Shown in pieces: positions 9,071 through 16,294 of a stretch of 33,302 nt of DNA (position 1 is its first letter; every line of letters begins with the position of its first letter). The stretch comes from Candidatus Coatesiibacteriota bacterium (GTDB lineage Bacteria; JAFGND01). The position numbers and the translations under genes were made by a program. The stretch covers positions 1 to 33,302 of the forward strand of contig JAFGND010000105.1 of the NCBI GenBank assembly GCA_016927185.1, in the 5' to 3' direction. The notes beneath the pieces are model-generated. The model searched no databases. It had not been told where the DNA came from and worked only from the letters and a program-made list of their open reading frames with translations.

Positions 9071-10081
9071 TTGAGATATATTGATTTTTGGCAACTATAT
9101 TTGATATTTCTGCTTATGTTTGCAAAAGGAATTTATGCAGAAAACTATGACAAGATGCTTATTGAAGCAGGTCTTAATTCATCCTATAAGGAACTCTGGA
9201 ACAAGTGGTTCAATCTTTTCAAGGATGGCAGGAAGGAACCTGACTTCCTTGCAGACTTCCTGAAACTTGCAGATAGAACTGATAACTGGGAACTTGTATA
9301 TAATGAAATATGGAAGGAATATGGGGATACTCTGAATCCGGATGATATAGCAAATGTCAGAGGTGAAAAAAGATGCATGCTTCTTCTTCTTCTTGGAAGA
9401 AGTGAGATGGTCAAGGGGAATTATGAACAGGCCTATGTTCTTATGTCTAAAGCGAGGTATTTCTATTCTGATGCATGGCAATGGTCATGGCTTATAGAAT
9501 CAGCAACAAAAGCCAGAAAGAAGAAGGATCTTTCATCCCTTATTGACAAGTCACTTCAGATCTTCCCCAACAATCAAGTCTTGCTATCTCAAATATGGGA
9601 GGCAAGAAAAATACTTGTAAATTCAAAAACCTATATAGAGCTTTTCAACAAGGATAAAAATCCTACCCCTAATGCATATTATCACGTGATGAGGCTTCTT
9701 GTAGCGAGAAGAAACAGGAATCAAGCTCTTCTGCTTTTAAACAAGTTCATAGACAGGTATCCAACAAGCTGGCATGCACAATTCTGGGCTGGATATCTTC
9801 ATTATTCCCAGAAGGAATATGGAGAGGCTGTTAAATATATGGATGCAGTGCTTGAGCAGAAACCCGGTAATTATGGGGCATTGCTTTACAAGGCTTTATC
9901 CCTGAAAAGCATGGGATTTTTGGATAAATCAAGGGAAACTGCAATGCTTCTGATAAAGTTGTTTCCAGACAAATACAGACCATATATGATTGCTGCGGAG
10001 ATACTGAGGAAACTGGAAGAAAACGAAGAGGCAGATGAATATTATCAGAAAGGTCTTAAGCTTAAGCAGGAGAAGAATTAA
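9071..10081 (+). CDS. Secreted TPR-repeat protein
   Basis: The product (336 residues from this start) begins with a signal peptide whose hydrophobic core is LYLIFLLMFA, with a likely cleavage after GIYA. The mature part is all helical with TPR units; the clearest are at the C-terminal end (AQFWAGYLHYSQKEYGEAVKYMDAVLEQKPGNYGAL and the next repeat). The TTG at 9071 is preferred because AGGTG stands 7 nt before it and it gives a compact signal peptide. An in-frame ATG at 9035 (348 residues) has no ribosome site and would overlap the divergent DUF2723 gene. Its TAA stop is interlocked with the stop of the convergent HprK-like gene. It may be a periplasmic partner of the membrane protein beside it; this is only inference from position. 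Confidence 0.8.
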   Translation: MRYIDFWQLYLIFLLMFAKGIYAENYDKMLIEAGLNSSYKELWNKWFNLFKDGRKEPDFLADFLKLADRTDNWELVYNEIWKEYGDTLNPDDIANVRGEKRCMLLLLLGRSEMVKGNYEQAYVLMSKARYFYSDAWQWSWLIESATKARKKKDLSSLIDKSLQIFPNNQVLLSQIWEARKILVNSKTYIELFNKDKNPTPNAYYHVMRLLVARRNRNQALLLLNKFIDRYPTSWHAQFWAGYLHYSQKEYGEAVKYMDAVLEQKPGNYGALLYKALSLKSMGFLDKSRETAMLLIKLFPDKYRPYMIAAEILRKLEENEEADEYYQKGLKLKQEKN

Positions 10082-10989
10082 GTTTCCCTGATTTCAGGCA
10101 TTCTTTCTTCAATAACTTTCCAGAAATTGTCGCTTTTAGTGAAATATAAATTCCAGATCGGTACTTTCTCGAAAAGACTGCCTGCAAAGTCAAAATAAAA
10201 CCTGTTTGTATCCCTGCCATAAGAAAGTGTCATTATTGAGGACAGCAATTCCCTGAAGCCATTTATTTTTTCAATTCTGTCGTCCCTGCTTTGAACAAGG
10301 AAGAATATTGCATGAAGGGGAGCTTCCATCTGGGGGGAATTCCTGTAATCCCCGAAAAAGGGGCAACCAAGAAGCATGGGATAATTCCCGTTCATGGAGA
10401 CAACAAGCAAATCATCGCTTATGACAGGAAATTGCTTGGAAAATCCTGACACAGTGCTTTTTCCTGCACCGCTTTTTCCAGTGAATATCAAACCCAGATT
10501 GTTTCTTATTATTCCAGCTCCGTGAATGAAAGTTTGATTGCATCTTGTGAACATGTATGAAAAGCATACTCTGAAGGAATTATCAAGCATCATACTGAAG
10601 GTTTTCAAGGAATTAACCATATCAGGGCTAGTATAAGGAAGAAGTCCATAATAGCATATGTTGTTTCTGCATACTCCAAAGACATTCCAGAGAAAGGTGA
10701 AGAAAGTTCCGTCAGGGAGATATCCAGTTCTTTCCTCCACTTCCCTTGTGCTTTCCCAGTTTTCAGGAAACGGGATCTTGAAGAAAAGGATTTCAAGCAT
10801 AGGTACTTCATTTGTAATGAAGGCACTGTATCTTGACAGATCAACGCTATCCAGCAGGTCTTTCTCTATACTTACTTTGAGCGTTGCATGTCCCAGAGTG
10901 AATGACCATGCTTCTGAAAAATCCCTTTTTCCTGACTGCTCGATAATCCAGTCAGCCCATTTGAAAAATCTCTCATCAGTATTATTCAT
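10078..10989 (-). CDS. HPr kinase-like P-loop protein
   Basis: A 303-residue protein whose second half resembles the HPr kinase/phosphorylase C-terminal fold. IHGAGIIRNNLGLIF leads into Walker A GKSGAGKST (171-179), followed by SDD (191-193) at the expected metal-binding place. The first 150 residues have no clear relative. Relatives of this kind are usually annotated as HPr serine kinase-like and often sit beside protein-modification genes rather than sugar phosphotransferase systems; no HPr gene is visible here. The ATG overlaps the stop of the J-like gene by 4 bp (ATGA) and has GAGGA before it, so translation is coupled to that gene. The substrate is unknown. It is the last gene of the operon starting at 14550. 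Confidence 0.75.
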   Translation of the reverse strand: MNNTDERFFKWADWIIEQSGKRDFSEAWSFTLGHATLKVSIEKDLLDSVDLSRYSAFITNEVPMLEILFFKIPFPENWESTREVEERTGYLPDGTFFTFLWNVFGVCRNNICYYGLLPYTSPDMVNSLKTFSMMLDNSFRVCFSYMFTRCNQTFIHGAGIIRNNLGLIFTGKSGAGKSTVSGFSKQFPVISDDLLVVSMNGNYPMLLGCPFFGDYRNSPQMEAPLHAIFFLVQSRDDRIEKINGFRELLSSIMTLSYGRDTNRFYFDFAGSLFEKVPIWNLYFTKSDNFWKVIEERMPEIRET

Positions 10990-12560
10990 TTCTTCCTCAG
11001 CAAGTTGAGCAGACTGTCAATCAGATTTGATATGAAGCCTTTTTCTATCATCTGATTATAGCAATCCCTGCAAAATCTCCTGTGAGTATTATAAAATGAT
11101 GGGAAAACCAGGTTTCCGCATTTGTGACAGTATGCAGGTTGACCTTTTTCATACAAAGGCATTTCCCACAATCCCTTGCCCAGAAGGAGGATCTCATCCT
11201 TGTGGACTTCAAGAACAGCAGGATAGCAGACTGTTATCTTATATAGCATGTTCTTTACATCATATCTGTCAAGTGAGCCAAGAGCCTCTTCAACCTCTCT
11301 CCATTTGTTTTTCAGAACAAGAGTATTCTTCAGATTTGCAAGATTTCTGAAAAAATCTCTCAACACAGGATTCAGTGTTAAATCATCGTACATAACAGAG
11401 ATTTCCTTCTGATATGCCTGCCATTTCTTTATCTGATGCAGCCAGTAATTTATTCTCCTTGAAAGCATGAAGGTTATTGTCTCGCAATTGACTTTCACTT
11501 TCTGGAGAGCATAGAAAGCTGCATCAGGATTTGCCCTGAATGAATCCTCAAAAAGGTTTACATTCATGTTTTCCCCAGTATGCTCTGTATCGATTAGCTC
11601 TTCAAGTGCTTTTAATAATACATCCGGAAACAAGGGATCAGCAGAAAGATAGTCTATTTCCTTTCTTGATCTTGTTTTCCTCAATAATTCATTGAAACCC
11701 TCTTCATATGAGATGTTTGGCTTCTGGAGCGAGTAGATGCATTTGTAAAGTTCGTTTGCATAAGCCAGATCCCCTAACTCTATTATATAATTGAACAGTG
11801 GCTTGAAGTTTTCGGCAAAATGAAAGCACAAGGCAGGCGTGGAAGTCAGACTGAATCTTGACAGGACTTCCCTGAATTTGTCGAAATCTCCCATTTCAAA
11901 GCATATCCTTATTATATTGAAATAGAAATATGTATCTTCATAGGAAGGAGATTTTGACTTAACTACTTTCTTTTCCAGCATGTTTAATGCAGCATCATAA
12001 TGAGTATATTTTCTCAGGATATTTACATAATCGAAGAAGTATTTGATATTATTGGGATCCAGTTCGTATGCATATTTAAGTTCTTCCTCAGCCATTATTT
12101 TTTCATCAATTTCCTCAAACAGCATTCCCCTTGTATGCCTGAATTGGGGATTCTTTGGTTCGTATTCAATTGCCTTGTTTACCTGCATCAATCCCTGCCT
12201 GAAATTATTAATCCTGAGGAATGAAATGCCAAGGAAATAATGTAATTCGCCTATTTCCGGGCATAATACAATCAATTTCTTCAGGCAATTTATTGAGGAA
12301 TCATAGTTTTCCATATCGAAACTTTGCTTGGCTCTATCATACAGATCAAAATATATGTTTCCAAACTTCAATGTTGCATCATATGTTTTTCTGGTTACTG
12401 GATTTTTCAATGTCTCATAAGCTTTTCTCAATATCTTGAATTCCTCTGGAGATTTCTCTGGTGAGTATTTATGAAGAAGGTCAATATATGCCTTTTTTAT
12501 GGCAATTATATCTGCATTTCTGGATATATTCAGCAATGAATAATAATTATCGAAATTCAT
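10986..12560 (-). CDS. J-domain-like protein with TPR repeats and a C-terminal zinc ribbon; HPD motif replaced
   Basis: A 524-residue protein. Residues 2-66 read as a J domain: NFDNYYSLLNISRNAD for helix I, KKAYIDLLHKY for helix II, and FKILRKAYETLKNPVTRKTYD for helices III-IV. The invariant HPD loop that stimulates Hsp70 is Ser-Pro-Glu (33-35), so it probably does not act as a normal DnaJ. TPR-like helical repeats cover about 70-230 (YFLGISFLRINNFRQGLMQVNKAIEYEPKN). Near the C terminus Cys478, Cys481, Cys497 and Cys500 form a zinc-ribbon pattern. The ATG at 12560 is chosen because the J domain begins there; an in-frame GTG at 12638 would add 26 residues overlapping the kinase. Its start lies 1 nt after the kinase stop and its stop overlaps the next start, so the three genes are coupled. 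Confidence 0.8.
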   Translation of the reverse strand: MNFDNYYSLLNISRNADIIAIKKAYIDLLHKYSPEKSPEEFKILRKAYETLKNPVTRKTYDATLKFGNIYFDLYDRAKQSFDMENYDSSINCLKKLIVLCPEIGELHYFLGISFLRINNFRQGLMQVNKAIEYEPKNPQFRHTRGMLFEEIDEKIMAEEELKYAYELDPNNIKYFFDYVNILRKYTHYDAALNMLEKKVVKSKSPSYEDTYFYFNIIRICFEMGDFDKFREVLSRFSLTSTPALCFHFAENFKPLFNYIIELGDLAYANELYKCIYSLQKPNISYEEGFNELLRKTRSRKEIDYLSADPLFPDVLLKALEELIDTEHTGENMNVNLFEDSFRANPDAAFYALQKVKVNCETITFMLSRRINYWLHQIKKWQAYQKEISVMYDDLTLNPVLRDFFRNLANLKNTLVLKNKWREVEEALGSLDRYDVKNMLYKITVCYPAVLEVHKDEILLLGKGLWEMPLYEKGQPAYCHKCGNLVFPSFYNTHRRFCRDCYNQMIEKGFISNLIDSLLNLLRKK

Positions 12561-12561
12561 T

Positions 12562-14550
12562 TCACTGGACGCATCTGAATCCAAGATCTCCAGCCTGGGT
12601 AGTGGGAGCTGTCTTGTTTCTAACAAAAACCTTTGCACTGAGGAAATGAGTCTTGAATGATCCTCCCCTTATGACTTTTTCCCTGCCCTTGTTCGGTCCT
12701 TTCGGATCCAGTCCGCTTGCCTTGGAGTAATAAGCAGGATCATACCAGTCATAACACCATTGCCAAACATTCCCTACTGGATCAAAGATGAAGTACTTGT
12801 TTGGATCAAGAGCATTTACTGGAGATCTCTTGTTATATACATCATCGTCTATCTTTCCGAGCAGGTTATAGTATCCAAGTCCCTGATGTTCTCCTTTTGG
12901 ATATGCCTTCTGCTCCAGTCCGCCTCTCATTGCATATTCCCATTCAGCTTCAGTTGGTAATCTTGTTCCTGCCCATTTGCAATAAGCAACTGCACCTAGC
13001 CAGCTAACCCCAACTACCGGGTATTTCTCCATTTTCTCTCTTACCTGCCATACTTTATCCTTGAACATTATGAAATACTCGTTTACTTCAAGGCTCAGAA
13101 GATCCTTTATTTCTTCCTCGTCAAGTCCTTCTTCATTAAGGAATTTTACATACTGGCTGCATGTAACCAGATGCTTGTAAATCCAGTAGCCATGCATATT
13201 AACTGTATGGATTGGTCTTGTATCCTCATCTCCCATGGAAGATCCCATTGAGAAACTGCCTGGAGAAGCTATCCAGCGCATCTCAGCTCCATCCTTTGTA
13301 TTGAATTTCGTATCTACTCCCTGAGGTGGTGGTATACTCTCTACATTAGAGAAATCAGCTTCAAAAGCGGAACTGTATGAGAAGAAAGTTGTATAAATAA
13401 TCGCAGATACTATGAATATCGCTGCAATCAAAAGCAGTCTCAGGGTGGACACCGGTTTTCCTATAGTCTTGCTTTGAAGCCATTCAAGGAACAAACTCAA
13501 AGTGAATTTGTTACCCTCACTATCTACCACTCTTGTCTGCGCAATTGTATCTCTTTCAGATCTGTATCTTATTGACAGAAGATAATCAGGAACTCTTTTT
13601 GATTCCAGTGAGAGCAAGAGCTCATGCATTGTAGAAAAACGTTTTGTTTTTTCCTTTGCAAGACATACCAGTACAATTTCATCTATAAGCCGGGGAACTT
13701 CCCTTCTGTGAAGCGTTATTGCGGTAGGCTCTTCATGAACCTGCTTGTAAAGTATAGTTGCAGCAGAATCTCCTGAAAATGGACATTTCCCGACAACCAT
13801 TTCATAGAATATTATTCCCATGCTGTAAATATCTGACCTGTTATCAACTTTTCTCAAGTCCTGCACCTGTTCTGGAGACATGTACTGGGGAGTTCCCATC
13901 TGATCCCCTGTCATTGTAAGTTTCTTTTCACCAGCGATTCCTGCTATTCCGAAATCAACAAGGTAAACCTCTCCCTGGTCGTCGAACATTATGTTTGCAG
14001 GTTTCAAATCCCTGTGGATTACCCCCTGATCATGAGCATAAGCAAGAGCTTCGCACATTTTCTTGAATATAGGGACTGCTTCATCAGGATAAAGTCTTCT
14101 TTTTTCCTTGAGAACGTCTTTTAATGTTCCACCTGATAGATAGTCCATCACGAAGAAATGATAACCCTTGTTGCTTCCTATTTCATGAATTGGTATGATA
14201 TTTGGATGCCTCAGTTTGCCGGCAATCTGTGCTTCCCTCTTGAATCTTGCGATAAGCTCCTCTTCTTCAGCATAGCTATCAAGAAGAACCTTTATTGCTA
14301 CCTTTCTGTTCAGTTCCTTATCAATAGCGAGGTAGACAATTGCCATTCCGCCAGATGCGATTTTTTCGACAAGATCATATTTGGGGGGAAGTGCTTCTTT
14401 CAAGGCTTGCGGAATTGCAGCTTTTTTCTGGGGGACTTTTACTTTTTCTTCTTCCTCTTTTGATACTTTTCTTCCGCAGTTGGGACAGAATACGAAGTTA
14501 TCAGAAACGCCCTGACCGCAGTGATTGCAAAACCTTGTCTTTGAATCCAT
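12562..14550 (-). CDS. Membrane Ser/Thr protein kinase with zinc ribbon and formylglycine-enzyme-like domain
   Basis: A 662-residue Hanks-type kinase. A double-CxxC zinc ribbon (CNHCG and CPNCG, residues 8-26) is followed by a kinase domain (about 58-318): glycine loop ASGGMAIVY, Lys87 in VAIKV, HRDLKPAN with Asp181, DFG with Asp199, and GTPQYMSPEQ. All catalytic residues are present, so it should be active. One membrane helix (about 370-390) leads to an outside C-terminal domain (about 418-662) of the FGE/sulfatase-modifying-factor fold (MRWIASPGSFSMGS, RLPTEAEWEYAMRGG, VWQWCYDWY, VIRGGSF, GFRCV). The catalytic cysteine pair of true formylglycine-generating enzymes, expected after RGGSF, is absent, so this domain more likely binds a ligand. 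It heads an operon with the J-like and HprK-like genes. The ATG has no clear ribosome site. Confidence 0.93.
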   Translation of the reverse strand: MDSKTRFCNHCGQGVSDNFVFCPNCGRKVSKEEEEKVKVPQKKAAIPQALKEALPPKYDLVEKIASGGMAIVYLAIDKELNRKVAIKVLLDSYAEEEELIARFKREAQIAGKLRHPNIIPIHEIGSNKGYHFFVMDYLSGGTLKDVLKEKRRLYPDEAVPIFKKMCEALAYAHDQGVIHRDLKPANIMFDDQGEVYLVDFGIAGIAGEKKLTMTGDQMGTPQYMSPEQVQDLRKVDNRSDIYSMGIIFYEMVVGKCPFSGDSAATILYKQVHEEPTAITLHRREVPRLIDEIVLVCLAKEKTKRFSTMHELLLSLESKRVPDYLLSIRYRSERDTIAQTRVVDSEGNKFTLSLFLEWLQSKTIGKPVSTLRLLLIAAIFIVSAIIYTTFFSYSSAFEADFSNVESIPPPQGVDTKFNTKDGAEMRWIASPGSFSMGSSMGDEDTRPIHTVNMHGYWIYKHLVTCSQYVKFLNEEGLDEEEIKDLLSLEVNEYFIMFKDKVWQVREKMEKYPVVGVSWLGAVAYCKWAGTRLPTEAEWEYAMRGGLEQKAYPKGEHQGLGYYNLLGKIDDDVYNKRSPVNALDPNKYFIFDPVGNVWQWCYDWYDPAYYSKASGLDPKGPNKGREKVIRGGSFKTHFLSAKVFVRNKTAPTTQAGDLGFRCVQ

Positions 14551-14780
14551 GAAGTAAAACCTTCAGTATGAAGCAATAATGTCAAGAAAAGAATTATGCT
14601 ATAGCCCCTTGAAATATTTAACTAAGTTATCAGGAAGCAAGAGAATTCTAATTACAAGATTGTTTATATGAAAAGATTCTTTCTTGATTCTCTCAATGAT
14701 AGAGGGATTGAGTTTATATACTCTCATAATTCCTTCTTCTCTCTATTAGAAGTGGAGGAATGATGAGGGTTAGAAAGAGC

Positions 14781-14806
14781 AAAGCACAGGGGAAATCCTG
14801 CGCTTT
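14781..14806 (-). terminator. Terminator hairpin after the PQQ-like propeller gene
   Basis: On the minus strand AAAGCGCAGG pairs with CCTGTGCTTT over 10 bp around a 6-nt loop. The sixth pair is a G-U wobble in minus-strand RNA but an A-C mismatch in plus-strand RNA, so the signal is built for the minus transcript. It lies 5 bp beyond the TAG of the propeller gene. The following T-tract is interrupted. Confidence 0.6.
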
Positions 14807-14811
14807 TCAAT

Positions 14812-16284
14812 CTAGTTAATCTTTACAATCCTCTTTGTTTCCTTCCCAGCCTTCACTATATAAACTCCCTCTCTCCATTTGCTTGTATCAATAGAATGCT
14901 TGCCTTTATCGAGGTTCATAATCAGCTGACCGGTCAGGGAATAGATTGCTCCTGAAGTAGGCAGGGAGAGAGACAATCTGGAGGAGAAGGGGTTGGGGGA
15001 AATGGAGAAGGACTGCCTTGGTAAATATTTACCTGATTTCTTACTTGTAATATCAAGAATATCAACTATTGAAAAAAAACTGTCACTTCTGTCAGAAGTT
15101 GTTCCATGCAAGTCAGTTACTTCAATAAGGCACCTGTTTGAATGAGTATTAGGTATAGTCCATTGATAAATACCCTCACCAGCCGGCACTTCAGCAATAT
15201 CTATCCATTGATTTCCAGCATCAGTACTATATTTTATTGAAACAGAATCAACATACATGCTTCCCCAAATAATGTCATGAACTGTGCCAATAAGCCATTT
15301 TTCTCCTCCGTTAGGAGTATCGACTTTAATAACAGTATCTCCTGGTTCCATTGTTTCTATGGCATAAAGATAACCACTATCATAAACACCACCACTTCCA
15401 ATATAAACAACTCCATCTGAGACACAGGGAGAAGAGATCTGAGCTCCCTGCGTCTCAGATCTCCAAACCAGAACTCCATTTGAGCAGTTTATTGAATAAA
15501 TATATACTTTACCTTCAATATGTCTTTCACCATTTTGAACATAAACAACTCCATCTGAGACACAAGGAGAGGAGGAAATATAATCACCTGTCTCATATCT
15601 CCATTTAAGAGTTCCATCTGAACAGTTTATTGCATAGAGATAATTGTCACTACTTCCAACATAAACAACTCCATCTGAGACACAAGGAGAGGACCAAATA
15701 TTACCACCTGTAAGATATCTCCATTTAAGAGTTCCATCTGAGCAGTTTATTGCATAAAGATAATTATCAGTACTTCCGACATAAACAACTCCATCTGAGA
15801 CACAAGGGGAAGAATAAACAGTATTACCTGTCCTATATCTCCATTTAAGAGTCCCATCAGAGCAGTTTATTGCATAAAGGAACCAATCATAACTTCCAAC
15901 ATAAACAACTCAATCTGAAACACAAGGGGAAGAATAAACAGTATAAAGTATCGGGTATCTCCATTTAAGAGTTCCATTTGAACAGTACAGTGCATAAAGA
16001 TAACTGCCTTCATAAACACCAGCACTTGCAAGATAAACAACTCCATCTGAGACACAAGGTGAGGAGTAAACATAATCAACTGTCTTATAACTCCATTTAA
16101 GAGTTCCATCAGAGCAGTTTATTGCATAAAGATAATGATAAGCCCCAACATAAACAACTCCATCAGAGACACAAGGAGAGGATTCACTGTAAGCTGTCTG
16201 ATATTTCCATATCAAATCCCCTGGAGCTGAAAAAAGAGAAGATGCTAATGATAGCAGAATTATAATAATTAAAAGATTTCTCAT
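14812..16284 (-). CDS. Secreted PQQ-like seven-bladed propeller protein with C-terminal sorting domain, interrupted by an in-frame TGA
   Basis: One reading frame of 491 codons, open except for a TGA at 15910-15912 (codon 125). A signal peptide (residues 1-20) has AAGGAG 6 nt before the ATG. Seven repeats of about 40 residues follow, each with SSPCVSDGVVY, YLYAI and (S/N)GTLKWRY elements, the PQQ/YVTN-like beta-propeller pattern. The TGA sits in the third repeat where the other six have GGA (Gly). After the propeller come an Ig-like segment (about 316-400, TPNGGEKWLIG) and a Por-type sorting domain (FSISPNPFSSRLSLSLP to the C terminus). The gene could be freshly inactivated, read through at low level, or misread in sequencing. 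It is downstream of the WD40 gene, with its ribosome site next to that gene's stop. Confidence 0.75.
14816..15012 (-). repeat. Sorting-domain DNA repeat, copy 1
   Basis: A 197-bp segment encoding the C-terminal sorting domain is repeated at 16299-16495 without any indel and with only about a dozen mismatches; the first 70 or so bases are identical. A more diverged copy lies at 32930-33127. Confidence 0.85.
15403..16176 (-). repeat. Tandem propeller repeats, seven units of about 120 bp
   Basis: A near-identical core of about 27 bp (coding for PCVSDGVVY on the minus strand) recurs at 15403, 15541, 15661, 15781, 15901, 16033 and 16150. The spacings are 138, 120, 120, 120, 132 and 117 bp, all multiples of three. 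The units at 15541-15900 are nearly identical along their whole length, a sign of recent tandem duplication or gene conversion. Confidence 0.85.
15910..15912 (-). other. In-frame TGA in the third propeller repeat
   Basis: The minus-strand codon is TGA where the other six repeats have GGA, a single G-to-T change. The frame continues open for another 365 sense codons to the sorting domain. Confidence 0.85.
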
Positions 16285-16294
16285 TTTAAACTCC

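Noticed and set aside
12561-12638. GTG start at 12638 for the J-like protein
   Set aside because: It would overlap the kinase end by 77 bp and add residues not related to the J domain, which begins at the ATG at 12560.
12562-14550. Formylglycine-generating enzyme activity for the kinase C-terminal domain
   Set aside because: The required cysteine pair after RGGSF is absent and no sulfatase gene is nearby.
15403-16176. CRISPR-like regular repeats
   Set aside because: The regular spacing comes from protein-coding propeller repeats; the units are in frame and the spacers are also related to each other.
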